Shown here in pieces: positions 33,101 to 42,300 of a stretch of DNA of 64,000 nt. Source of the stretch: Amoebophrya sp. A120 (lineage: Eukaryota > Sar > Dinophyceae > Syndiniales > Amoebophryaceae); the NCBI GenBank assembly GCA_905178155.1, contig CAJINV010000006.1:3630169-3694168 (forward strand), written 5' to 3'. The notes under the pieces were generated by a model. That model was not told where the DNA came from. It worked only from the letters and a program-made list of their open reading frames with translations, and did no database searches. The position numbers and the translations under genes were made by a program. Each line of letters begins with the position of its first letter. The first letter of the stretch is position 1.

Positions 33101-34780
33101 GGATTTTGCACCACAAAACTAGGAGTTTTGTGAGTCACGCATGAAAAGCTGCATTCCGCAGTGTAGTGCAGGTTAGCAAGTGCAGCCGCGTCACAGATTC
33201 ATCTGCTCATCCTGTTCACAGCATCAAAAATTCCAAACCACGATTGGAAATGGCTCTCATGGGGATGCGCATTACAAGTCTTCCTGTCTTTGCAAATCTG
33301 CATTACAACTCTGGTGTGGGGACGTTTTTCCTCAAAATATGTAGTTTCCCGAATCTGGGTGGGTGTCTGGAACGGGTGCCGGCGGTAGATGGTCGCTTGT
33401 TCTGGTCCGTTCCGGGCGTCCGCCCGATCATGGCTCCCGGGAGGACGGCGTCTCGCCCGGAGCTCCTCAGTCACCCTGTCCACCTCATACTTGTCGTGGA
33501 ACCGTCGCGCTATCCTGTGCAAAAGTATCGTAGACTCGTATTGCAGTCATGCATTACAAATTTTTTCCCTAAGGTGAATCCGCATTAGAAGTTTTTATTT
33601 TTCATCATGCTGAGGAAATTTGTAATGCATTTTTTTTACGAGTGCGATAATATTGCGGTTCATACGCGCGGCCAAGTTAAAACCCTCAGCGTACTTTTCT
33701 TTGATTTCCTTCTGCTCCCGCGGCAGCCGGACTTTCAAGCTGTGCTATCCTGTGCAAAAGTATCGCACTCGTAGTAATTGCAGTCATGCAAGACAAATTT
33801 CTTTTTCAAGCTAAATCAGCATGACAAACTCCATTTCTCATGCTGAGCTAATTTGTATTGCAATACTACGATTACGATACTTTTGCACAGGATATGTGCA
33901 GAGGATTCACAATGTCCGGGTCAATGGGCGGGCGAAGGGCTTGAAACTCTTCAGTCTCAGCTAGGACACTCGGCGGCCGGACTTTCCAGGCTTATGGAAG
34001 CGTCAGGTTTGAAATCGACAAAGTTGAAATGATTCGCCATGCATAAAATGCAAGGCATGAAGTGCCTGTCTTGCCGGGCTGGCAAGCGAGGCCGACTCTC
34101 AGCCTGTTTAGGGTTTGGAGTAGAGCTGCTAAAGTAGCATGACAAAAGCAGTCGTCTCTGCCCAAACAGCATGACAAATTGGATTCCGGTGCTCGGAAAA
34201 TTTGTCATGCACCGCTTGAAAATTGGGCTTCCAAGGGTATCGATTTTATGCATTGCAAGTTATTTCAACTTTGACGATTTCAATCCTGACGCTTCCATAA
34301 GGCTTCCATCGCCTGTATCTGAAAAAGGAGCTCGAGAAGGAGGGTCGCCGTTTCTCGACGATTTTTTTCTGTCAAATGCTGTTCCTGCTCGGACGATGCT
34401 GAATCTGCTGCGCCTCCGCTTCCTGCTGAACGACGAATCGTTCTGGTACTCGTACTACCAGTCGGGGGCGACTCTACTTGCCCTTGCACAACAGATGATG
34501 AAGGGCAAGGGTCAGCGGCTAGTAGCGGTTCCACCTGCGAATGATGAAATTCATCTCCACGGCGAGTGGACGACGACCTCGCTGAGTTTGATGAATTGCG
34601 CGGCGATAAAAGGCTAAGTCCACCTCCTTCGGACAGTGGTGTTGCGCCAGCTCCTGCTGCATTGCTTGTTGCGCTTATCAACACGAAGACGAGGCTTGTT
34701 GTAATGGCGAACACGTCAAACACACGAAGCAGTAGAAACCTCATGTCGACGCGTCCGCGTGGCAAAGTTAAAGTTTGCAT
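27140..34780 (-). CDS. Gene 6: 14-exon secreted Cys-rich/Ser-rich protein, 1,498 residues
   Basis: ATG at 34780 (a second in-frame ATG at 34744 is an alternative). Exons: 34780-34300, 33987-33895, 33740-33665, 33505-33340, 33055-32877, 32658-32613, 32317-32243, 31926-31857, 31585-31116, 30847-30564, 30342-29486, 29333-28491, 28263-27456, 27188-27140. The sum is 4,497 nt, exactly 1,499 codons with the stop. All 13 introns are introner-like elements. Residues 14-37 form a signal peptide or anchor. Exons 2-8 are short and encode charged helical sequence. Exons 9-10 rebuild GSGFLDCPKLQ plus a Leu-rich helix across an intron, matching gene 2. Exons 12-13 carry dense Cys clusters (CCLNPVHNCC; GVCMLKDCC), and exons 10-11 are Ser/Arg-rich. 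Probably a secreted or surface protein of the same family as gene 2; the function is unknown. Confidence 0.82.
27194..27455. mobile_element. Introner-like element, family A
   Basis: Length 262 bp, from TATCAAGTGTAAAAGTGTCT to the inverse ending TTTTACAGTTGATA. Flanking repeat AGCAG is perfect. Last intron of gene 6; removing 267 nt keeps the frame into the short final exon. Confidence 0.92.
28269..28490. mobile_element. Introner-like element, family C
   Basis: Length 222 bp. Ends are of the TATGAGAGTGCACAACTCCC type (here TATGAATGTGCACAACTCCC). Flanking repeat TTGCC is perfect. Gene 6 intron; removing 227 nt keeps the frame. Confidence 0.92.
29339..29485. mobile_element. Introner-like element, family B
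   Basis: Length 147 bp, from TATGCAATGCAAAAGTATCG to the inverse ending TTTTGCACAGGATA. The flanking 5-mers (CGACG and AAACA) no longer match. Gene 6 intron; removing 152 nt keeps the frame. Confidence 0.82.
30348..30563. mobile_element. Introner-like element, family C
   Basis: Length 216 bp, with inverted ends longer than 35 bp including CTCCCCCTCCCCCTCATTTG. Flanking repeat GATCT is perfect. Gene 6 intron; removing 221 nt keeps the frame. Confidence 0.93.
30853..31115. mobile_element. Introner-like element, family A
   Basis: Length 263 bp. Flanking repeat CTGTA is perfect. It splits gene 6 directly after the GSGFLDCPKLQ motif; removing 268 nt rejoins it to the Leu-rich helix that follows the same motif in gene 2. 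Confidence 0.93.
31591..31856. mobile_element. Introner-like element, family A
   Basis: Length 266 bp, from TATCAAGTGCAAAAATGTCT to the inverse ending TTTTGCATTTGATA. Flanking repeat GGCAG is perfect. Gene 6 intron; removing 271 nt keeps the frame. Confidence 0.92.
31932..32242. mobile_element. Introner-like element, family E
   Basis: Length 311 bp, from TATGGATGTGTCAGGATCGA to the inverse ending CCTGACACTTTCCATA. Flanks GCGGA and GCTGG match at 3 of 5. Gene 6 intron; removing 316 nt keeps the frame. Confidence 0.85.
32323..32612. mobile_element. Introner-like element, family A
   Basis: Length 290 bp. Left end is TATCAAGTGCGAATATGTCC; the right end is more diverged (TTTTGCGAATCCATA). Flanking repeat CTTTT is perfect. 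Gene 6 intron; removing 295 nt keeps the frame. Confidence 0.88.
32664..32876. mobile_element. Introner-like element, family D
   Basis: Length 213 bp, from TATCGCAAGAAAAAACTGCT to the inverse with CAGTTTTTTC and a CGATA end. Flanking repeat AACTC is perfect. Gene 6 intron; removing 218 nt keeps the frame. Confidence 0.9.
33061..33339. mobile_element. Introner-like element, family F (single copy here)
   Basis: Length 279 bp. The inverted termini share AAAAACGT plus CCCCACACCAGAGT. The outermost bases are TCT at the left and ATA at the right. Flanking repeat TGTAG is perfect. Gene 6 intron; removing 284 nt keeps the frame. Confidence 0.82.
33511..33664. mobile_element. Introner-like element, family B
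   Basis: Length 154 bp, from TATCCTGTGCAAAAGTATCG to a diverged inverse ending TTGCGGTTCATA. Flanking repeat CGCGC is perfect. Gene 6 intron; removing 159 nt keeps the frame. Confidence 0.9.
33746..33894. mobile_element. Introner-like element, family B
   Basis: Length 149 bp, with near-perfect inverted ends (TATCCTGTGCAAAAGTATCG at the left). Flanking repeat TGTGC is perfect. Gene 6 intron, 76 nt of exon away from the previous family B copy; removing 154 nt keeps the frame. Confidence 0.93.
33993..34299. mobile_element. Introner-like element, family E
   Basis: Length 307 bp, with TATGGAAGCGTCAGGTTTGA and the inverse ending CCTGACGCTTCCATA. Flanking repeat AGGCT is perfect. First intron of gene 6; removing 312 nt keeps the frame. 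Confidence 0.93.
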
Positions 34781-36186
34781 TTTCTCCAAACTACCGGTCG
34801 TTTCGAAGCTCGGACTTCGCTTCCTCTTGACGGCGCACAGGAGCTTCGTTCGATTGGTCTAGTACTCAAGTCTTAGTGATGTTGCCGAAAGTTAAATTTT
34901 TCACGACTAGCACACCAGAACTACATACGCAAGCGAAAATAATGATAGTAAAATTAGGTCGTAAAATATTTTTTTCGGGTTGAGTCTACACGTAGAAATG
35001 CACTTCGCAATCAATAAAAAAAGTGTATATTTGTACACAGAAGGGAAATTGTTAGCAATACCGTTAAGAATCCACGACGAGGAGCGCACGAATTGACTCT
35101 AAGGGCAAGAATCTAGGACGCACACAACCACCGTGGTGGATTTTCTTCAGCGAGTAAGTACCAAAATACCTGACAGCCTGAAACAGGGTGGGTTTACATC
35201 GTGACCGATCAGGTTCAGTGGGTGAAAGAATGTGCACCGAGCTAGTGTGGTAGTGTCATATGATCGTGGGATTTCAGATCATGGGACTTTTTACCAGCCA
35301 TTTGCATCATAGGGCCGCGGATTTGGAGCGATCCTCATTTCTTTGTAATTCTGATTTCATTCTCACCTGCAGAAATAAACAATAACAATTTCAAATACTG
35401 TAAACTCCTGAATTGAATCAGTAAGAAACGATCACGATGAGATCATTTCTTGAGCTGGCACAGGACCTCTTTTGCCACAGGTTACAGCACATCCAGTCCA
35501 CAAGGAAAAAGATGAAAATCACATGAGACAAGCGGTTAGTTCGTTGTTACTGTGTCTTTATCCTAGAAGGTGGACATCACTAGTGCTCTTTTCACAACTT
35601 CCCTCCAGGAGGTGAAGATGGGGCTTGAAGTCACGACATCTTGTTAGTGTTTTATTTCCTTTCGGGTGCTCATCTTGCGATTCATTTACTAGTACTAGAA
35701 CTACTTCACATGATTCTACTTTGTTCACATAAAATTCAAACCCTCCTATGGCACAGTTGCGGTCTTAGTTTTTTCATTTTGAACTGGCTATTGTTGTGGT
35801 CATCTGAAGGCTTTTCCTCGGAAAGCAGCCTTATTCTTGGTACTAGAAGTTCAATCAATATACACGGATGTTGAGAGCAACCCAGCTGCTACGAGGTTAT
35901 GGCTTTGACATTGAACCGCAAAAAAAATGGGCATTGAGGCGAGAGATGAGAGTGATGGGCTGTATAATCGTTTGAGCGTGAGCGTCGAGGTCGAGCCATG
36001 TACAACTTACATAGATGAAATTGAAAACAACTTTATCTGCAATATTACTGAGGTAAGCGTAAGACTCACCATGCCCACAAGAACTGAATCTTGTCGCAGG
36101 GGCTCTTGATTCTACACACGTTTGCTCATGCCTTCTCCACGAGTCACAGTTCGCCGTAAAGAAACTTTTCAGCCCTGAAGTTTTGT
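34781..36186. other. Intergenic region between genes 6 and 7
   Basis: AT-rich upstream region of gene 6 and 3' flank of gene 7. No gene, introner-like element or repeat is seen. Confidence 0.5.
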
Positions 36187-39100
36187 TCATTTCTCCGTGA
36201 CGAAGGCATTTTTGATTTTTTTCAACGTTTCTTCCGTGATACTTTTCTCCTTCTCTTCCTCTTCTTTCGCCTGCTTCGCTGCCGCCTCCGCCGCCCGGCG
36301 CGCCCGGGCCTTTGCTGCGAAGGGACAACCCCCGCCTGTGGGTTTGATTTCTTCTTTCTCGGAAGGAGGATCGTCTTTTTCTGAAGTTGATGACGGACAC
36401 GGACGACGATTCGCTACGCTGCTATTTCCGCCCGCTGTGCTGGTGCCCGCGGAGGTGGCGGCTTCGTTATTGTCGGACGAAGAAGATCCCCCTGCTGCAG
36501 AAGTTTCATCAACTTCTTCTTCGCCGTCCTTCGTCCCTTTCGTTGCCGAAACTGACACGGGCGGGGGTGGTACCCGCATCCGCACTGGCGTGCCAAATCC
36601 GGCTGGGACGTTACTATCGACCGCTTCTGCCTCATTCAACGTTTGTTCTGCCGTCGGTCCGGCCTGCTGTTCCACGCCCGTTTGGTGAACACCGAAGGCC
36701 GACTGTTGTAAAGGGATGATTATGCAGATCGAAAGTATCCACCTATCGCATTTTCTCATTACAACTACTTCTACTTTCTGTTTCTACATCTACTAGCTTT
36801 CAATTTGATAGCATTACAAATTTGCTAAAAAGGAGCGGAACCGGAATTTGTCATGCTGATCCAGGTATAGCAAGTGGATTTGTCATGCAGTTTTTTTTCT
36901 ATCACAATCAGTACGAGAACGACGAGTGCGAGGATACTTTTGCAATTCATACCCGAAGCGCCGAACGATTCGTCGAGTGCTGGGGGCCACTGAAAAGCCT
37001 TCAACCCGTATCCAAGAAAAAAAGATTGTAGGTGTAAAGTAACTTTTTTGCAGGAACAGCATTACAAATCTCTGTGGCATGAGAGCAAAACCTGTCATGC
37101 GCAGATAGTACCGGAAAACGCGGCCGAATGGACCCTACAACGCATTCCCAGCATGACAGACGCAATCATCTTGCATGTCGCGCATCACAAACTTACAGTA
37201 ACAACGTTTTTTTCTTGGATAACCCGACGAAAAACGGGCCAAGAGACTCGATGAATTCGGATGTGTGCCGGGTCTTCCGCATGTCCTGGATCACTTTGGC
37301 CAGGGGATGGAGCTGCTTTCCCACAAGCCCTATGACAAACTCGTTGTCCTTCTCATCGAGACCTGGTGTTTGATTTGTGTCTTTCAATTTGTTCATCTTC
37401 ATGCAATTTCAGCATGACAGGGCATGTTTTGTTCTGTGATACCGGAAATTGAAACTGCTCTAACTATGTCTGATGCTGATGCTGATCTTCTTCTTGTTCA
37501 CACGACTACAAAATAAATGTCAAAATCCAACTTCACCTGTAGCCTGCAGCCTGATATCATGCGCCAAGTTCTTTTCCCCGTAACTTCTGCCAATCAGCGT
37601 ATCAAATGCAAAAGTGTCTGGGTCTGGAAGGATGCAACTTGTGATGCTACTTTTGGACTCTACATGAAATCTGTATTGCATGAACAGGAAATAAAGAGGC
37701 GCAATTTGTGCTACGCGGAGAGGGTATTTCTCATGCGGCATGAGCATTAGAAAGCCCTCGCAGAATCTCTGATGCTGGGGCATGCATCACAGACCTCGTG
37801 GGCCCTGCAAAATCTGCACGACAAACTTCTGCACTCTTCCAGACCCAGACATTTTTGCATTTGATACAGCGCGTGCTCCAACAACATCTCGCACTGCGCT
37901 TCCGGCTCCTCTAGATAGAATTTTCCGCACCTTCGCAGCGGTATACAGTGCAAAAGTATCGCACACGCACTAGTATAAATTGCATGACAAATTTGATCAG
38001 CATTACAAATGAAATTTCTCATGCTGATTCACCTTGAGTAGAAAGAGATTTGTCATGCATAATTGCAATTACTACGAGCACGATACTTTTGCAGTGGATA
38101 AGCGGGTACCAGATGCAATACTCGTGCTCCTTTTTCATCGCCATCTTCACCGGCTTTTGCAACAACGCGTAATCCAAATCTTGTTTTTGAGGGTGCACAA
38201 CTCCCCCTCCCCCTCATTTGTCTGGTATGAACAGCAACACAAGCAACAGCAGGATAGGGGCTTTCGCATGACAAATCTGCGCGCAGATTGTAGTACTATT
38301 TGAGGTTCCAAAATTTGTCATGGTAGCAGTGCTTACGAGCAAGGTGTGAGTTTGGTACTTTGCATTACGAATGACGGGGAGGGGCAGTTGTGCACTCTCA
38401 TATTGTTCGTGGCCGTTGGAGTAGGTTTTGCCGAACATGGTGTGCAGCAACCGCGCTTTCGTGTTATGCAATGCAAAAGCATCGGACGTAGTACAAATTG
38501 CAATACGAATTGTATGTTCCAGAGGGAAAGTTGGAATTTGTAATGCCACACCAGATGGAATGCCAAATCTCTCATGGATAATATGCCATTACCACGGGCG
38601 CGATGAAGATGCTTTTGCGATGCATACGTGTCCCCGTGTTGCAACAATGGATTTACGTGCTTCACGAAGTACGACGGGTCTTGGGACCAGAAGAGCAGCC
38701 CAACTTGCGTCGGGTGGTAAATGTGGGAGTACAGGACGTGCGGGATTTTCTTGCTGGTCAAAATCAGGTGGAATTGACGTAAAGTTTCTTCCGAGGAGAG
38801 CTGGTTTGCCGCAGTGAAGTGGTCTGGAGTGCTCGCGCCATGTAGGTCGTAGACCAGCAGCTGCATCCAGAGTCTGGGTTGATAATGATGGTAGTATAAG
38901 TTGACGTTGATGAACTTGAAATACATAGACCAATATTAGCTGCGTGGTGAAAGAAAAAAACTTCAAACCAAAGGCTACCACTGAGCGATCATTCAACTAC
39001 ATCTTCAGATCGACGATGATCAGCTACAACGGAAGTAGAACGTACTTCTAGTTCCACCTACTACCTGTAGTCTACCGCATCCCCGTTCCCGCCCCGCTCT

Positions 39101-39381
39101 TTCACGTCAATCTTGTGCTTTCCCCGCATGATTTCCGCAGCCGTCCTGTGTTTTTTCTGCTGTATCTGCCCCCCTCCTCGCAGCATCAGCGCGTTGGCTA
39201 GGCGCTCGTAAAACCGGGCGGGGCCCGCGGGGGCGGTGCTAGTAGCACTTGTTGGTCGGCTCTTTTTGTGGATGACCCAGACGGTTAGTACCATCGTAAT
39301 GAAGGTGACCGCGAGGAGCTTCGGATTCTTTTCGATCGACGAGTCGAAAAGTTGGAACGGTTCTAGTTGGTTGCCCGACAT
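36187..39381 (-). CDS. Gene 7: membrane-anchored chlorite dismutase/HemQ-family protein, 516 residues
   Basis: ATG at 39381. Exons: 39381-39065, 38873-38627, 38459-38403, 38180-38101, 37936-37867, 37594-37537, 37362-37222, 37003-36952, 36715-36187; sum 1,551 nt, 517 codons with the stop. Two introns are GT-AG and six are introner-like. Residues 20-38 are a membrane segment after a short tail. Residues about 106-322 read as a chlorite dismutase-family domain: RLWMQLLVYDLHG, VLYSHIYHPTQVGLLFWSQD, MFGKTYSNGHEQ, IWYPLRRCGKFYLE, EHALIGRSYGE, LAHDIRL, NEFVIGLVGKQLHPL and a GPFFVG end. Family members bind heme; HemQ members decarboxylate coproheme. An axial His in EHALIG or AHDI is a guess. The C-terminal 190 residues are low complexity, with one CPF (Cys-Pro) motif that could be a heme-regulatory site, and a Lys/Glu helix. 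The domain only appears when both intron types are removed. Confidence 0.75.
36721..36951. mobile_element. Introner-like element, family B (diverged)
   Basis: Length 231 bp. Left end TATGCAGATCGAAAGTATCC pairs with the right end ending TTTTGCAATTCATA. Flanks ATGAT and CCCGA do not match. Last intron of gene 7; removing 236 nt keeps the frame. An ATG at 36759 inside it is not a gene start. Confidence 0.72.
37009..37221. mobile_element. Introner-like element, family D
   Basis: Length 213 bp, from TATCCAAGAAAAAAAGATTG to the inverse ending TTTTTTTCTTGGATA. Flanking repeat ACCCG is perfect. Gene 7 intron; removing 218 nt keeps the frame. Confidence 0.92.
37363..37536 (-). other. Canonical GT-AG intron of gene 7
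   Basis: On the minus strand ACAG|GTGAAG opens it and CACCAG|GTCTCG closes it; 174 nt. Splicing joins LQAT to GLDEKDNEF, restoring the family motif. No terminal inverted repeats and no flanking duplication. Confidence 0.82.
37600..37866. mobile_element. Introner-like element, family A
   Basis: Length 267 bp, with TATCAAATGCAAAAGTGTCT and the inverse ending TTTTGCATTTGATA. Flanking repeat CAGCG is perfect. Gene 7 intron; removing 272 nt keeps the frame. Confidence 0.93.
37942..38100. mobile_element. Introner-like element, family B
   Basis: Length 159 bp, with TATACAGTGCAAAAGTATCG and the inverse ending TTTTGCAGTGGATA. Flanking repeat AGCGG is perfect. Gene 7 intron; removing 164 nt keeps the frame. 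Confidence 0.92.
38186..38402. mobile_element. Introner-like element, family C
   Basis: Length 217 bp. Left end TTTGAGGGTGCACAACTCCC has lost the usual TAT; the right end keeps TGCACTCTCATA. Flanking repeat TTGTT is perfect. Gene 7 intron; removing 222 nt keeps the frame. Confidence 0.9.
38465..38626. mobile_element. Introner-like element, family B
   Basis: Length 162 bp, from TATGCAATGCAAAAGCATCG to the inverse ending TTTTGCGATGCATA. Flanking repeat CGTGT is perfect. Gene 7 intron; removing 167 nt keeps the frame. Confidence 0.92.
38874..39064 (-). other. Canonical GT-AG intron of gene 7 (first intron)
   Basis: On the minus strand CTACAG|GTAGTA opens it and a pyrimidine-rich stretch ending AACCCAG closes it; 191 nt. 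Splicing joins DAVDY to RLWMQLLVY and links the membrane-anchor exon to the enzyme domain. Confidence 0.8.
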
Positions 39382-42300
39382 CTTGATGAAGGAGGTGGTG
39401 CTTCTTCCTTTATTCGGTAGGAGGAGGATTTGCTGTGCTAGTGAAAAATCTGCGCCAGTGATAAAATCTTGGGTAGCGACGATGAAAAGCGAAAACATAC
39501 AACAATGCAGAAGGAAATGAACAACAAAGGATGGACGTGAGCCCTGAGATAGATACGATGAAGTAGAAGACAAACACGGAGGTAGTTCGAGCTTGCAGGG
39601 CGGCAATCGGCTCAACTATCTCACAACACCACCGCGACGATTGAAGGCGCAACACGGACAAAAAGCAAAACGGCAACGCTTCTTGCCTCTAGCACTAAGA
39701 GTATGAGTAGAGCGATCTCGACGTGTCTCTGGAAAGGCAGCGCCTGTGGATTGTCGGGTCCTTGCACGAACAAGATGAAGATCAAGAAGATGCAGGGCGC
39801 CAACGTATAACTGTTTCACCCTGCCCCAATGCGGGCATATGCCGGGTAGACGTGCGGGCTCACTGACGAGGGCAACGGCCCTCGCGGATCGATGCATGGA
39901 CTGACAAACTAACATACACAAAGCGGCGAGCGGCAGCGGGCTCTGAATCTGTCGCCGCGCCATGCCCAAAAAAGAAAGCGCCGCCCGCGAGGGGGCGTGC
40001 GGAGGATCGGTGGGAAGCGAACCAGGGCGGGGGGCACGCCTGCGACAGAGAGGGCGCCCGACCGAACTAGACGAGCCAACCGGGCCGCCGACGGACGGAC
40101 CAGCCACAGCGGCCAGCCGGCGCGCCAAGGAAGCAAACCCCGAACCCCCAGCCGGGCGCGGGCCTTCTGCGCTAGGTAGAGCCTGCGCTGGCCGGCGGAG
40201 CGCGAACAGGCGCGGGGGGCGCTTGCACGGCGGAGAGAACAGCTGCGGCTGCCGAGAGATGCGCGCTGGCGCCGCCCGCCTGTGCCTTACTTAGGGGCGT
40301 GCGCCTCGGCGCCCGCGGGCGCCAAAGAACCCCGCGCGGAACTGGTCGGCGCTGTCCAAGTCGATGTCCCGGAGCATCGGGGCCGCCTTGTTTATGTTCC
40401 TCATCTGCGTCATCAAGTGCGAGGGCCCGCCGGCCCATTTCCTTGGGCCCGGGCATGGGCGCAGAGAGAAAGATAGAGCCAGGGCCGCCGCGGCCTAGGT
40501 TGCGGCTTTTTTGCGCGGGGCCCTGCCCCACTGCCCGCACGACCGAGAATGGAAGCGCCGGCCCGCGCCCGATGACCGCCACAAATGGATACAGAAAAAC
40601 GAACGCGCGGGCGAAAACACAGCGAGCGGGAGAATGGGAAGCCGGCACGCCAATACATCGCGACCAATGCCTTGGGCCTGAGCGACACATCGGCCGTCAG
40701 CTCACACACTGCGCAAACATGCGGCCGGGCCCAATCGCCCAAACAAAGAGCCACGCCCCGGGAAGGCCTGCAGGATGGAAATCGACCGCCCACAGGCGCC
40801 ACAACCCAAGCAGCTCGCACTTTGCCGGCGCTAAGAACTGCCCCTCTGACTTGTATGCGCGCCGACCCAAATCCCTGGGCAACCTCCTTGGGAACCCTGG
40901 GACCCCCTTCCGGTCGTCTCGGCGGAAGCGGATCCACGTCGTTCCATCGTCTACGAACTGGACAGCCCCGCGCCCAGCCATCGCGGGGAGTAAGGTCGCG
41001 CCGCCGTTTATCATGGCACACACGTGCCCCGGCGGCAGCATTTCGGCCGGGCCCGGCAAGGCCCAGCGGGCGGCAAACACGCCCGGGACGGCGACAATCC
41101 TGGGCCCTCGGTCGCGCCGTCGTATATTTTGGGCGCGGGCGGGCGCCAAACATGTGGCCGCCCCGACCCGGGCCAGCTGGCAACGCAAGGCAACAACGGA
41201 CGGCACAGGTCTCCTGCGCTAAACCTAGCCGAGTTTTGCCATGGTTCCACAACAAGAACGAACGAAGCCCACACGCAGGACATACAATGGCCGACCAGTA
41301 CGATGCTGATCCTTCAGGAGAACAACAAACCGTCGAAAGGTCGACGACTTGAGTGTCGTCGCAGGAAGGGTGAAAAACAGTAGCAGTTCCCTCGTCTTGC
41401 TTTATTGCTTTATTTCCAATAAAGTCGTGGCAATTATTTCTCGTATTTCGATTCGTGGTTCGGGGGCCTTCAAAGGGTACTTTTTTCGTAGACACAACGG
41501 TTATCGGACGACCAGCGCCAAATATGGGAAAATCGGTTGCAAAAAAAGCGGAGCGCGAGACACGAATCTATTTGCAAGAAGGAATACAGCAGAATCTCGG
41601 TTGTGCCGCCTTCTGTCATAATACGACAAACAACAACATCTAGCGTACATAACATCTATGCCTCGAAGTCGAATCATATGATCAGAGTTATAATTAATGT
41701 CGGTTCGATGTAAACTATCAATTGCAAGGTACAGGTTATTGTTGTATATCAAGATGAAACAAGTTGAAGTTTTTTGCAGCTTCTATATTTCAGTCGAAAA
41801 CAAGAAGGCCCTGGTGCTCGCTATCCTGTCATCTACTCGTTCTCTGCGTCAGCTGCTGCTTCTAGCCAACTATGTTCTATTCAAACGGGGTGGCCTTCGC
41901 CTTTCGCATGACTGCCACTAAAATTTGTACCCGTCTGAAATGTTCGGAAACCACTCGAAAAATACGTCGTAAGATTGGACTGAGGCATGATATCGTCGAG
42001 GCGGTCTGTGAACACTCCCTGTGCTGGCAAAACAGAGGTAAAAGAATGTAGGGCTTACTTGGCTAAAATCTAGAAAGTCATGGAGAAAACAGTGGCTACC
42101 TAGTTCGAGATATATGCGTGGTTGATATTATCTGTTTCGTTGTCCCGAAGAAGTATAGTAATGGTTGGCCTAATTTCATACTGGTGTGCTCATAGGATTC
42201 TGAAAGTCATTTTCTATCTACGGAACGAACCGACTTCGTTCTCTGGATGCGATTTCTCTCGTCTTGCTGCGGTGGTCATGTGGTAGTGTATGAACCGTGA

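Noticed and set aside
36187-36759. Separate 190-residue secreted protein starting at ATG 36759
   Set aside because: Its apparent signal peptide is translated from the end of an introner-like element. Frame and total length show that the sequence below 36716 is the last exon of gene 7.
39061-39615. Independent small membrane protein ending at 39061
   Set aside because: A GT donor (39064) precedes the stop, and a GT-AG intron joins it in phase to the heme-protein domain. The apparent start at 39615 is TTG; ATG 39381 is used instead.
40299-41495. Long overlapping ORFs (307 codons plus strand, 360 codons minus strand) in the second GC-rich island
   Set aside because: Same reason: stop-poor GC-rich sequence, mutual overlap, no domain-like pattern.
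41697-41921. 75-codon plus-strand ORF
   Set aside because: Isolated, on the opposite strand to all genes, no motif, in AT-rich intergenic sequence.
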